Assembly: GCA_965277535.1 (NCBI GenBank)
Contig: OZ255825.1
Location: 4,526,001 to 4,590,000, forward strand
Source of the DNA: Ilyomonas sp965277535
GTDB lineage: Bacteria > Bacteroidota > Bacteroidia > Chitinophagales > Chitinophagaceae
Length of the DNA: 64,000 nucleotides
Reading direction: 5' to 3'
The translations under genes were made by a program, and so were the position numbers. The notes under the pieces were generated by a model that was not told the DNA's origin, did not search any database, and saw only the letters and a list, made by a program, of their open reading frames with translations. Shown here piece by piece: positions 26,170-34,530 of the stretch (position 1 is its first letter; every line of letters begins with the position of its first letter).

Positions 26170-26177
26170 CAAAAGTA
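26170..26177 (-). promoter_or_regulatory. -7 promoter box of the fused E1 gene
   Basis: Minus strand reads TACTTTTG, a match to TAnnTTTG, 4 bases before the ATG at 26165, so the message is nearly leaderless. If real, this favours a translation start slightly downstream (Met4). Confidence 0.4.
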
Positions 26178-26313
26178 TTGGTTTGAAAACAAATTAAAGT
26201 TTATAGAAACAGCATAGCAATAAAGATAAATACCATTTTTTTATAAAAACAAGAAGTCATAATTTGTTAACCACAAAGCGTGCATAATTTGTTTTTGCCC
26301 ATTTTTAAGAAAT

Positions 26314-26338
26314 GTTGGGATGATTCTCTCATCCCAAC
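26314..26338 (-). terminator. Hairpin 3' of the lipoprotein gene
   Basis: GTTGGGATGA, loop TTCTC, TCATCCCAAC: 10 exact pairs, starting 6 bases after the stop. The minus strand continues with a T/A-rich stretch and then a GCAAAAACAAA copy (26288-26298). Confidence 0.65.
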
Positions 26339-26343
26339 AAACC

Positions 26344-26946
26344 CTATTGCACATAATAATAAATGAGTCTGTACGAATCGGAAATATAAATTTCGTGATT
26401 GCTGTTTTTCCATTTGGTAATTCCTTTGATAATACCAATGCGAATGCTGAAAAAATATTCGTCCTGCACATAATGATACCACAAGCCATCATCCTGCGTT
26501 ACTATAATTTGATAAGACGGATAGCCCATTGTACTGATTTTGCGTGTAAAGATTTTTGAATTAAGTGTATCTCCAAAATAGGAATTGTTCATATAGGGAA
26601 CAGTTGCAGGTAACGATAAACTAAACATCAGCACTTCGCCGGATGGTTTCCATAAAAACACGCTTGAATCATTGCTTCGCACAGTGAATACAGCCTGTTC
26701 ATATTGGTCGCTGATAGGTGTATAAGATTGATTGTTATGAACAACATTGGCTGCTGGTTGCAAATGAAATGTATCTATGCCTGCATAGGTTCCATCAACA
26801 TCAAAAAAGCTATCAACATACACCCATTGGTTGCCTGCGGTAAGTGGAAACAACTGCGTATTAACAGGCTGTGGCGAAACATTGTTTTTTTTGCATGAAG
26901 CCAAAAAAAGCGGCCACGCAATGACCAACAGCAAGTTCTTTTTCAT
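26344..26946 (-). CDS. Hypothetical lipoprotein
   Basis: 200 residues. The N-terminus MKKNLLLVIAWPLFLASCKK carries a type II signal with lipobox LASC (Cys at residue 17). Mature sequence is Asn/Gln/Tyr-rich with beta-strand character: LFPLTAGNQWVYVDSFFD is the start often seen in Bacteroidota cell-surface lipoproteins, followed by DTFHLQPAANVV, GEVLMFSLSLPATVPYMN and a KWKNSNHEIY ending. Its Lys-Lys after the Cys does not match the acidic surface-export signal, so it probably stays at the inner leaflet of the outer membrane. Function unknown. It is followed by its own terminator. Confidence 0.7.
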   Translation of the reverse strand: MKKNLLLVIAWPLFLASCKKNNVSPQPVNTQLFPLTAGNQWVYVDSFFDVDGTYAGIDTFHLQPAANVVHNNQSYTPISDQYEQAVFTVRSNDSSVFLWKPSGEVLMFSLSLPATVPYMNNSYFGDTLNSKIFTRKISTMGYPSYQIIVTQDDGLWYHYVQDEYFFSIRIGIIKGITKWKNSNHEIYISDSYRLIYYYVQ

Positions 26947-26984
26947 GCCTGAAAATTAAGTAGTCTCTCGGTTTGAAAATACAG

Positions 26985-27056
26985 TATCCCGCAGATGCTG
27001 CAAATCAACGCAAATTCCTACCGTTTTATCTGCGCGAATCAGCGGAGTCTGTGGAT
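26985..27056. repeat. Intergenic inverted repeat, CGCAGA type
   Basis: Left TATCCCGCAGATG..., right ...AGTCTGTGGATA; inner units CAACGCAAATT and ATCTGCGCGAATC continue the pattern at roughly 10-12 base spacing. Related elements are at 36202-36325 and 49088-49155. Confidence 0.55.
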
Positions 27057-27137
27057 AAATTCAAACTGATACAGTACCAGGTTTTTCATAAAATAAACTA
27101 TGTTTCTCATCATTCCACAAGACTTACCCAACTCAGC

Positions 27138-27185
27138 AAAAAGCCCTCATAAGAACTTAAACCACTACGTTCTTACAAGGGCTTT
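27138..27185 (-). terminator. Terminator of the Gfo/Idh/MocA gene
   Basis: AAAGCCCTCATAAGAAC (from 27139) pairs with GTTCTTACAAGGGCTTT (27169-27185) around a 12-base loop. On the minus strand it ends in GGGCTTTTTGC, a proper T-tract, about 45 bases after the stop codon. Confidence 0.8.
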
Positions 27186-27228
27186 CGCAGAACACTGCAT
27201 TTACGCCTGAATATCTTTTCTCACTGCG

Positions 27229-28557
27229 TTATACTTTAGGCAGTTTATACCCATTGTGATACTCTTTGGCAAAATATTGCTTGTTGATGGCATCATCGGT
27301 AAACTGTTCTTTGGTTGCATCCCATTCAATTTTCTTACCGCTGCGATAAGCAATATTGCCCATCTGCGCCACCGTAGCTATATGTACGGCTTCACTGATA
27401 GGACAATGCAGTTCATTCATTTTGCGGTTGCGTACAACATCTATAAAGTTCTGCATGTGCTTTTGCACGCCATTGTCCATTACTTTTTCAAATGGTTTGC
27501 TTACTTTGTTTTTGCCCGCTTTTTCTTCCAGCACTTCCCAGCCACCACGGCTTAACACAAGCGTGCCATTGTTGCCAATGTAAGCAATGCCGTGGTCTCT
27601 TCCATACGAGCCGTTGCCGATACCCATTGCCGAATCCCACACCATATTGAATTTTTCAAATTCGTACAAGGTGGTAAGCGTGTCGGGCGTTTCTTCATAC
27701 AAATCAGGATAGGCAAAGCGTCCACCCAAAGCCGATACCGATTTAGGTGTGCTCACATTCATTCCCAACAAACCATAATCAAGCAAATGCACGCCCCAAT
27801 CTGTCATTAAACCACCGGCATAATCCCAAAACCAACGGAAGTTAAAATGAAAGCGGCTGCTGTTGAAAGGCCTTGTGGGCGCGGGTCCCAGCCACATGGC
27901 GTAATCAACACCGGCTGGTGGTGCAGTGTCGGGAACAATAGGTCCGGGGCGCATCCAATCCTGGTAGCACCAAACTTTCACAGTTCGTATGTTGCCCAAT
28001 TGTCCGCTCTGTACAAAGTCAACCGCATTTTTAAAATGCTGCTGGCTTCGTTGCCACTGGCCTACCTGCACCACGCGATTGTACTTTTGCTGCGCCTTTT
28101 GCATGGCACGACATTCTTCAATAGAATTGCCAACGGGTTTTTCACAATACACGTCTTTGCCTGCGGCGGCAGCCTCTATCATAATTAGCGCGTGCCAATG
28201 GTCGGGCGTACCTATGATAACTGCATCAATATCTTTTTGTTCCAATAGCTTCCGGTAATCGCTGTATGTTTTTACTTTCGATGCATCAATGTTCATCGCT
28301 TTTAGATCGTTCATTCTTTTATCCAACACATTCTTATCCACATCGCAAAGCGCCACTATGTTCACACCTGGCACTTTGGAAGCGGCGGTTACATCAGTCC
28401 AGCCCATGCCATTAATGCCAATGGCGGCAACGTTAATCTGATCGCCGGGAGAGAATTTTTTAAAGGCGCCAAACGCACTGTTGCCCATGGCAGAAGCTAC
28501 AAGGCCGGTGCCGATAAAGGCTGAAGATTGCTGAAGAAATTTACGACGGTGAAGCAT
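27229..28557 (-). CDS. Tat-exported Gfo/Idh/MocA family oxidoreductase
   Basis: 442 residues from the ATG at 28557. The N-terminus MLHRRKFLQQSSAFIGTGL carries a twin-arginine signal (RRKFLQ), so the folded protein, probably with bound NAD(P), would be exported to the periplasm. The Rossmann domain follows (INVAAIGINGMGWTDV, NIVALCDVD), with the family's EKPVGNS motif (CEKP, sugar-binding Lys) near residue 145 and GGLMTDWGVHLLDYG in the C-terminal domain. Such Tat-dependent members are typical of sugar-degrading Bacteroidota and often act on glycosides or their oxidised forms. The upstream in-frame ATG at 28620 is rejected because it would bury the Tat signal. Confidence 0.9.
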   Translation of the reverse strand: MLHRRKFLQQSSAFIGTGLVASAMGNSAFGAFKKFSPGDQINVAAIGINGMGWTDVTAASKVPGVNIVALCDVDKNVLDKRMNDLKAMNIDASKVKTYSDYRKLLEQKDIDAVIIGTPDHWHALIMIEAAAAGKDVYCEKPVGNSIEECRAMQKAQQKYNRVVQVGQWQRSQQHFKNAVDFVQSGQLGNIRTVKVWCYQDWMRPGPIVPDTAPPAGVDYAMWLGPAPTRPFNSSRFHFNFRWFWDYAGGLMTDWGVHLLDYGLLGMNVSTPKSVSALGGRFAYPDLYEETPDTLTTLYEFEKFNMVWDSAMGIGNGSYGRDHGIAYIGNNGTLVLSRGGWEVLEEKAGKNKVSKPFEKVMDNGVQKHMQNFIDVVRNRKMNELHCPISEAVHIATVAQMGNIAYRSGKKIEWDATKEQFTDDAINKQYFAKEYHNGYKLPKV

Positions 28558-28670
28558 AGCAAATCGGTTTTGTAAATGATAAAATAGGAACGAATAAAAA
28601 GTGAAAATACGGCAAAACAAAAAGATTGGCAGCGTTTGTAAAATGATTGGTAAGATGAATTAAAAAACCA

Positions 28671-29945
28671 TCACTTCACTTCTCTCATTTCGCCCCAGCG
28701 CGTGGTATAGCGCGGACTTCGCATCTCTTGCCGCATTTTCCAGTTTTTGGTTGTTCCGGCGGCTGCAAACTTTATCTTATCATCCCGCATCGCGCAGTTG
28801 ATGTTGTCCAATACATTCATCAGCATACGGTTATTATTGTGCAAATAGGGCAAAAACAAGTTCGCTTGTACTGAGGCATCGGGCACCAAACCACTTAGCA
28901 TCACGCCGGCTTTTTTATAAAGATGTTCGGGGTGATAAATAGTTTCCACCAAATGAAGCGCAACCTTTATCATTTCGTTGGTGCACGATGTGGCGTGAGG
29001 CAATGTGCAATAGTTACTTACCGTTTCGCCATGATGAAACTTGTCTCCTTCGCGTGGCATTTTTTTTACTATAAAAACGCTTAATAAACTGGCGGCGCTG
29101 TTTTGCCGGCGCAGCTTTTCCGCTGCCAGCGAAACGTAGGTAGCAACCGCTTCTTTAATGGATTGTAAGCTGCTTACCGGTGTTCCAAACATACGTGTAG
29201 TGGCAATATTTTTTTTATTGCTCAATGGCTTTTGCATCGTAATGGATGGCTCGCCTTTTAGTTCTTTCAGCAAACGCACACCCACAACGCCGCCCAAATG
29301 TTTGCTTGCCCAGTCTTCTCTTTGCAGTTGCAAATCGTAGGCAGTGTAAATGCCATAACTTTCCAGCTTGATGGCATAGCGGCGTCCAATTCCCCATACA
29401 TCATGTACCGATGTTTTTTGCAAAGTGTAAGCTATTCTTTCGGGCGTATCCAGCACTGCAATACAAGCCGTTTTTGCCTTATTTTTCTTTGCAATGCGGT
29501 TTGCCATTTTTGCCAACACTTTGGTAGAAGCCGCGCCTACACTCACTTTCACACCTGTCCATTGCTCAACTGTTTGTTTGAACGATTCGCAGATAGAGCG
29601 CACATCTTTGATATCGCCTAAGTTTACAAATGCTTCATCAACTGAATACACTTCCACGTTGTTTTCACCCGCAAGCAGCCGCAATATTTCCATCACGCGC
29701 CGACTCATATCACCATACAAATTATAGTTGGATGAAAACACTTCCATTCCATTTTGTTCAACCAGATTTTTAACCTGGAAATAAGGCACAGCCATGCTTA
29801 CGCCTATGTTTACCGCTTCATCAGTGCGCGATACCACGCAGCCGTCGTTATTGCTTAACACCACAACAGGCTTGTAGTATAAATCAGGTCGAAACACACG
29901 CTCACACGAGCAATAAAAGCTGTTGCAATCTACAATCGCAATCAT
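28671..29945 (-). CDS. umuC: Y-family DNA polymerase, UmuC type
   Basis: 424 residues from the ATG at 29945. Translesion polymerase catalytic subunit. Palm/finger motifs: IVDCNSFYCSCERVF (metal Asp near residue 5), LSNNDGCVVSRTDEA, and YSVDEAFVNL with the Asp-Glu pair. The helix-hairpin-helix region VHDVWGIGRRYAIKLESYGI and the LLKELKGEP segment follow. The end (KFAAAGTTKNWKMRQEMRSP, YTTRWGE) is the DUF4113 tail of UmuC. No umuD is adjacent, though UmuC normally needs UmuD'. SOS control could not be judged. A GGGCAAAAACAAG near-copy of the recurrent 11-mer lies in the coding region. Confidence 0.93.
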   Translation of the reverse strand: MIAIVDCNSFYCSCERVFRPDLYYKPVVVLSNNDGCVVSRTDEAVNIGVSMAVPYFQVKNLVEQNGMEVFSSNYNLYGDMSRRVMEILRLLAGENNVEVYSVDEAFVNLGDIKDVRSICESFKQTVEQWTGVKVSVGAASTKVLAKMANRIAKKNKAKTACIAVLDTPERIAYTLQKTSVHDVWGIGRRYAIKLESYGIYTAYDLQLQREDWASKHLGGVVGVRLLKELKGEPSITMQKPLSNKKNIATTRMFGTPVSSLQSIKEAVATYVSLAAEKLRRQNSAASLLSVFIVKKMPREGDKFHHGETVSNYCTLPHATSCTNEMIKVALHLVETIYHPEHLYKKAGVMLSGLVPDASVQANLFLPYLHNNNRMLMNVLDNINCAMRDDKIKFAAAGTTKNWKMRQEMRSPRYTTRWGEMREVK

Positions 29946-30154
29946 TGGTTTGTTTTTAGTAGTAAAGAATAGTAAGCGAAAAATATTAGCAAAATAAAAG
30001 CTAATTATTTTAGTAAAAGTAGTTTGCAATGTTTATCAAAAATCAAATGACGGGAAAATGTGTATAAGCTGTGAGTTATGAAACGCGCTGCAAACGTTGA
30101 TTGTAACGGGCATTCCTTCAAAACCGTTTATTTTGCAGCCTCAATGAAAGTACG

Positions 30155-31222
30155 ATGAAGATGCACAATTTCAATTCGGGTCCTTCTATTTTGCCCAAAG
30201 AAGTGTTGGAGCAAGCCGCAGCAGCTATACACGATTTTAATGGTATTGGCTTGTCTATTTTAGAAGTTGGTCATCGCACATCGTGGTTTGGGGAAGTGAT
30301 GGATGAAGCGCAGGCTTTGGTAAAAGAACTGATGCAATTGAACGATGACTATGCAGTTTTGTTTCTGCACGGCGGCGCTTCCACACAGTTCATGCAGGTG
30401 CCAATGAATTTATTGGACGAAACCAAAACAGCGGCTTACATCAACAACGGCATCTGGGGAAGCAAAGCCATTAAGGAAGCGAAGCTGTTTGGAAACGTAG
30501 CAGAAGTATCTTCTACAAAAGGTAAAAATCATTCTTACATCGCGAAAGAATTTTCCGTTCCTGATGATGCGATATATCTTCATTACACCACCAACAACAC
30601 CGTAGAAGGTACGCAGTGGCACGAAATACCTGACGTAACAGTTCCCCTAATTGCCGATATGAGCAGCGATATTTTCAGTAAGCCAATGGGTTGGAACAAG
30701 TTCAGTTTGATTTATGCCGGCGCACAAAAAAATGCAGGCGCAGCAGGCGTGAACATGGTTGTAATCAAAAAAGAAATATTAGGCAAAACCAAACGTCCCA
30801 TTCCAACCATCATGGATTATCGCCAGCACATTGAAGCCGGTTCGTTGTTGAACACGCCGCCGGTATTTGCCGTGTATGTTTCCATGTTAACCATGCGGTG
30901 GATACAAAAAGAAGGTGGCTTGCCTCAGATGGAACGCCGTGCAAAAGAGCGTGCCGATTTGTTTTACAATGCTTTGGATTCACTGCCCCTTTTCACGCCA
31001 ATTGTTGCGAAAGAAGATCGCAGTTTGATGAATGCTACTTTTACTATAAAAGAGGAAGGTAAAGAAAAGCAGTTTTTAGACTTGTGCAAGCAAAATGGAA
31101 TGATTGGTGTAAAGGGGCATCGCAGTGTTGGTGGTTTGCGTGTTTCGATGTATAATGCTATGCCACTTAGCAGCGTAGACGCGATGGTAAATCTCATGTC
31201 TTCTTTTCAAAATCAACAATAA
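30155..31222 (+). CDS. serC: Phosphoserine aminotransferase
   Basis: PLP enzyme of serine (and pyridoxine) synthesis, converting 3-phosphohydroxypyruvate to phosphoserine. 355 residues, normal length. The N-terminus HNFNSGPSILPKEVLEQA, the phosphate-binding HGGASTQFMQVPMNL, the ADMSSDIFSKP segment and the PLP lysine at about residue 192 in AGAQKNAGAAG are all present. The C-terminal GVKGHRSVGGLRVSMYNA also fits. It is the first gene of a likely operon with DUF1015 (27 bases downstream) and a TPR gene. A TTTATTTTG word 20-25 bases before the start is a possible weak -7 box. Confidence 0.96.
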   Translation: MKMHNFNSGPSILPKEVLEQAAAAIHDFNGIGLSILEVGHRTSWFGEVMDEAQALVKELMQLNDDYAVLFLHGGASTQFMQVPMNLLDETKTAAYINNGIWGSKAIKEAKLFGNVAEVSSTKGKNHSYIAKEFSVPDDAIYLHYTTNNTVEGTQWHEIPDVTVPLIADMSSDIFSKPMGWNKFSLIYAGAQKNAGAAGVNMVVIKKEILGKTKRPIPTIMDYRQHIEAGSLLNTPPVFAVYVSMLTMRWIQKEGGLPQMERRAKERADLFYNALDSLPLFTPIVAKEDRSLMNATFTIKEEGKEKQFLDLCKQNGMIGVKGHRSVGGLRVSMYNAMPLSSVDAMVNLMSSFQNQQ

Positions 31223-31248
31223 ATAAGCACCTTAGAAACAATAAATAG

Positions 31249-32484
31249 ATGGCTATTATCAAACCATTCAAGGCATTACGTCCGCAGGCGCAGTTAGCAA
31301 AAGGAGTTGCAAGCCGCCCCTACGATGTGTTATCCAGTAAAGAAGCCAAGGTAGAAGCGCAGGGTAACCATCATTCGTTTTTGCATGTAACCAAAAGTGA
31401 AATTGATCTGCCCGACAGCACGGATATTTATTCTCCTGAAGTATATCAAAAAGCAAAAGAAAACTTAACTGCATTTATCAAACGCGATGTTCTGTTTCGT
31501 GAAAACAAAGAGTGCTATTATTTGTATCGTCTTACTATGAGGGGCAAAAGCCAAACAGGTTTAGTGTGCGTAAGTTCAGTGGACGATTATGAAAATAATG
31601 TCATTAAAAAACATGAATATACACGACCGCAAAAAGAGCAGGATAGAATTAACCACATCACAACGACAGGTGCACAAACAGGCAACGTCTTCATGGCGTA
31701 TCGCAATGTGGCTGAAATTGATGAACTGATAAATTCGTGCAAAACCAAAAGTCCGGTGTATAGCTTTTTAGCTGATGATGGCATTGAACATACGGTTTGG
31801 ATTTTAAATGATGATGCAACTATTGCTGCCATTACAAAACTGTTTGCCGAACAGGTTCCCGCTACTTATATTGCCGACGGCCATCACCGTGCGGCATCGG
31901 CTGCCAAAGTGCGTCAGTCATTGAGCAATAACAACAACGAATCGGCTGATTATTTTTTAACCACTTTGTTTCCTGCTGCTGAATTGTACATCATGGATTA
32001 CAACCGTTTGGTGAAGGACTTAAACGACTTTACACCGGAAGGATTGTTACAGAAAATAGGGGAAGATTTTATAATTGAGAAGAAAGAGGCCGAAAGAGTA
32101 AAACCGGCAGAATCACATCAGTTTGGGACGTATCTCGATGGTTGCTGGTATCTTTTGACTGCAAAAGAGGCCACGTTTGCCACAGATGCCATCAGTGTGT
32201 TAGATGTGAGCATTTTGCAAAACAATATTCTCGATAAATGGCTTGGCATAAAAGATGTTCGTACTGATAGCCGGATTGATTTTGTTGGCGGCATCCGTGG
32301 CATGGAAGAACTGGAAAAGCGCGTAAACAGCGGCGAAATGAAAGTGGCTTTCAGCTTGTTTCCGGTAAGCATTGAGCAATTGTTTAAGGTTGCCGACAGT
32401 GGAAACGTAATGCCGCCCAAAAGCACCTGGTTTGAGCCGAAACTAAGAGACGGCTTATTCACACATTTGATTTACGAACTATGA
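31249..32484 (+). CDS. DUF1015 family protein
   Basis: 411 residues. The family pattern is clear: IIKPFKALRP at the start, ASRPYDVLSS, then HEYTRPQKEQDRINHI, YIADGHHRAASA near residue 206, and FLTTLFPAAELYIMDYNR. The near-invariant ADGHHR motif suggests a metal or phosphate site, but no activity is established with certainty for the family. It is repeatedly found beside serC/serA in Bacteroidota and Firmicutes, which points to serine or one-carbon metabolism. It begins 27 bases after serC, and its stop codon overlaps the start of the next gene (ATGA), indicating translational coupling. Confidence 0.9.
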   Translation: MAIIKPFKALRPQAQLAKGVASRPYDVLSSKEAKVEAQGNHHSFLHVTKSEIDLPDSTDIYSPEVYQKAKENLTAFIKRDVLFRENKECYYLYRLTMRGKSQTGLVCVSSVDDYENNVIKKHEYTRPQKEQDRINHITTTGAQTGNVFMAYRNVAEIDELINSCKTKSPVYSFLADDGIEHTVWILNDDATIAAITKLFAEQVPATYIADGHHRAASAAKVRQSLSNNNNESADYFLTTLFPAAELYIMDYNRLVKDLNDFTPEGLLQKIGEDFIIEKKEAERVKPAESHQFGTYLDGCWYLLTAKEATFATDAISVLDVSILQNNILDKWLGIKDVRTDSRIDFVGGIRGMEELEKRVNSGEMKVAFSLFPVSIEQLFKVADSGNVMPPKSTWFEPKLRDGLFTHLIYEL

Positions 32485-33491
32485 TGAAATCATTTTTAAC
32501 TACGTTTGTTTTTGTCCTAATTTCTGCATGTTTACACGCACAGGTAAACATTGATACCTTGCGAATGCGGGCGCAAAAATTTATCATCCAGGGCGATTAT
32601 GACAATGCTTTATTGGTGTTGAACCATGCTGCTGAAATGGATGCCGGTAACATTGATGTTTTAAAGGATGAAGCCTATGTTTATTACTTAGAAAGAAATT
32701 ATGCAAAAGCAATTGAAATTGGTAAGAATATTACAAGTCATTCAGGTGCCGACGCACAAAGCTTCCAGGTTTTAGGAATGGCTTATAAGGCAACAGCCGA
32801 TTATGCCAGTTGTGAGAAGATGTACAAAAAAGCAGTGAAAGAATTTCCGAACAGCGGTGCTTTGTATGCCGATTATGGCGATTTGATGGTGCAGCAAAAC
32901 AAGTTGAGTGAAGCTATTAAATTTTGGGAAAAGGGTATTCAGGTTGACCCGAATAACAGCAGTAACTATTATTATGCTGCCCGGTATTATTCGCAGAAAA
33001 ACAAACCTTTATGGGCAGTGCTATACAGTGAAACTTTTGTAAACATCGAAAGTTTAACACAGCGAACAGTTGAAATAAAAGACATCTTATTGAGCAATTA
33101 TTTTAAGCTGTTAAACACCGATGTGTTGAATGCTTTGTCGGCAAGCAACAATGGTTTTGAAAAAGCCATCACTTCTGTTTACAGCAATTATGCAAGTATG
33201 TTTAACGACAACCTGTCGCCTGAACAATTGACTGCCATTCGCACCCGGTTTATTTTAGATTGGTACAAAAACAATACACCGTCCTACAATTATCGTTTGT
33301 TTGAACATCAGCAAATGTTATTGCAGCAAGGTATGTTTGATGCTTACAATCAATGGTTGTTCGGGCCTTCTGCCAGTACAAGCGCTTATCAGTTATGGAT
33401 GAACAATCATGCTACCGAAATGAAAGAATGGCAAACGTATTTGCGCAGTGTAGTGTATAAAATTCCGGCAGGGCAGTATTTCCCGCATTGA
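32481..33491 (+). CDS. Secreted tetratricopeptide-repeat protein
   Basis: 336 residues with a signal peptide (MMKSFLTTFVFVLISACLH, cleavage near HAQ). TPR units fill about residues 25-185: DYDNALLVLNHAAEMDAGNI, NYAKAIEIGKNITSHSG, DYASCEKMYKKAVKEFPNSG and KLSEAIKFWEKGIQVDPNNS. The rest is helical with no clear domain. The C after the hydrophobic stretch (ISAC) could be a lipobox, but the residues after it favour ordinary cleavage. The start overlaps the DUF1015 stop, so it is the last gene of the serC operon, closed by the palindrome at 33501. Probably a periplasmic scaffold. Confidence 0.8.
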   Translation: MMKSFLTTFVFVLISACLHAQVNIDTLRMRAQKFIIQGDYDNALLVLNHAAEMDAGNIDVLKDEAYVYYLERNYAKAIEIGKNITSHSGADAQSFQVLGMAYKATADYASCEKMYKKAVKEFPNSGALYADYGDLMVQQNKLSEAIKFWEKGIQVDPNNSSNYYYAARYYSQKNKPLWAVLYSETFVNIESLTQRTVEIKDILLSNYFKLLNTDVLNALSASNNGFEKAITSVYSNYASMFNDNLSPEQLTAIRTRFILDWYKNNTPSYNYRLFEHQQMLLQQGMFDAYNQWLFGPSASTSAYQLWMNNHATEMKEWQTYLRSVVYKIPAGQYFPH

Positions 33492-33500
33492 TTACTCCTC

Positions 33501-33535
33501 AAACGCTGACAGGGTTTTAAACCCTGTCAGCGTTT
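33501..33535 (+). terminator. Perfect hairpin terminator after the serC operon
   Basis: AAACGCTGACAGGGTTT and its exact complement AAACCCTGTCAGCGTTT, joined by one base. It starts 10 bases after the stop of the TPR gene. The words CTGACAGGGTTT/AAACCCTGTCAG are widespread in Bacteroidota intergenic regions, so it is both terminator-like and a dispersed repeat. Confidence 0.7.
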
Positions 33536-33561
33536 AAAAATTCCAGTAAAAACAAACGCTT

Positions 33562-34323
33562 ATGTTCAGCTTGCAAAACAAAATTGCTCTCGTTACCGGC
33601 GGAGGCAGCGGCATAGGAAAAGCCGTTGCTGTTTTATTTGCCAAGCAAGGTGCTGATGTGTATATCACTGATATAAATAAAGAAGCCGCAAACGCAGTAG
33701 CAGCAAGCGTTACAGCCGATGGCGGCAAAGCGCAAGCTATCATTTGCAATGTCAGCAATCAACAGGAAGTAAAGTCTGCGTTTGCTAATTTGAATCGCAT
33801 TGATATTTTGGTAAACAGTGCAGGTATATCGCACATTGGAACGATTGAAACCACTTCAGAACAGGACTTTGACAGATTATACAATGTAAACGTAAAAGGC
33901 GTTTACAATTGCCTGCACGAAGCCATTCCGTTGATGAAAGAAAATGGTGGTGCGATACTTAACTTAGCTTCTATTGCCAACAACGTTGGCTTGCCCGATC
34001 GCTTTGCTTACAGTATGACGAAAGGTGCAGTGCTGGGCATGACATTATCTGTGGCAAGAGATTTTTTGAAGCACAATATCCGTTGCAATTGCATTTCACC
34101 GGCACGTGTACATACACCGTTTGTTGATGATTTTTTACAGAAAAATTACCCAGGCAAAGAAGCCGAAATGTTTGAAAAATTATCTAAAACCCAACCCATC
34201 GGGCGAATGGCAAAGCCCGAAGAAATTGCCAATTTGATTTTGTATTTGTGCAGCGATGAAGCTTCTTTCATTACTGGCAATGATTATCCCATAGATGGCG
34301 GTTTTATCAAGCTAAACAATTAA
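33562..34323 (+). CDS. SDR-family dehydrogenase, probably for a 2-keto-3-deoxy sugar acid
   Basis: 253 residues, NAD(P)-dependent. Cofactor site TGGGSGIGKAVA at about residues 12-23, NSAG (VNSAGIS) near 88, catalytic Ser in LNLASIANNVG and YxxxK as YSMTKGAV near residues 153-158, then the ITGNDYPIDGGF end. Its neighbours are a UxaA-type dehydratase and a FAH-type hydrolase on the same strand. Together they match the set acting on 2-keto-3-deoxy-L-fuconate or -rhamnonate, where an SDR makes the 2,4-diketo acid that a FAH hydrolase cleaves. That role is inferred from context; by sequence alone other alcohols are possible. Confidence 0.87.
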   Translation: MFSLQNKIALVTGGGSGIGKAVAVLFAKQGADVYITDINKEAANAVAASVTADGGKAQAIICNVSNQQEVKSAFANLNRIDILVNSAGISHIGTIETTSEQDFDRLYNVNVKGVYNCLHEAIPLMKENGGAILNLASIANNVGLPDRFAYSMTKGAVLGMTLSVARDFLKHNIRCNCISPARVHTPFVDDFLQKNYPGKEAEMFEKLSKTQPIGRMAKPEEIANLILYLCSDEASFITGNDYPIDGGFIKLNN

Positions 34324-34340
34324 TTGTTTAGCTTATGATG

Positions 34341-34424
34341 AAACACATAGAATCATAGAAACATAAGATGAACACACATAGGCAATCTATGCGAAACCTA
34401 TGTTTCTACTGTTCCTATGTGTTT
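34341..34424. repeat. Intergenic inverted repeat, CATAG type
   Basis: Left AAACACATAGAATCATAGAA..., right ...TGTTCCTATGTGTTT; the unit ACATAG/TCATAG repeats about every 9-11 bases in each arm. A sister copy lies at 39486-39569. It separates the SDR gene from the UxaA gene. Confidence 0.7.
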
Positions 34425-34530
34425 AACTCAGACATTCTTAATACAATGCCAGATACAAAATTATAAACGAAAAGCTGAGCCTTTTTATAAGACCTTTTCT
34501 TCGCAACTTTGCCATTCAATTCTGAAAGAA

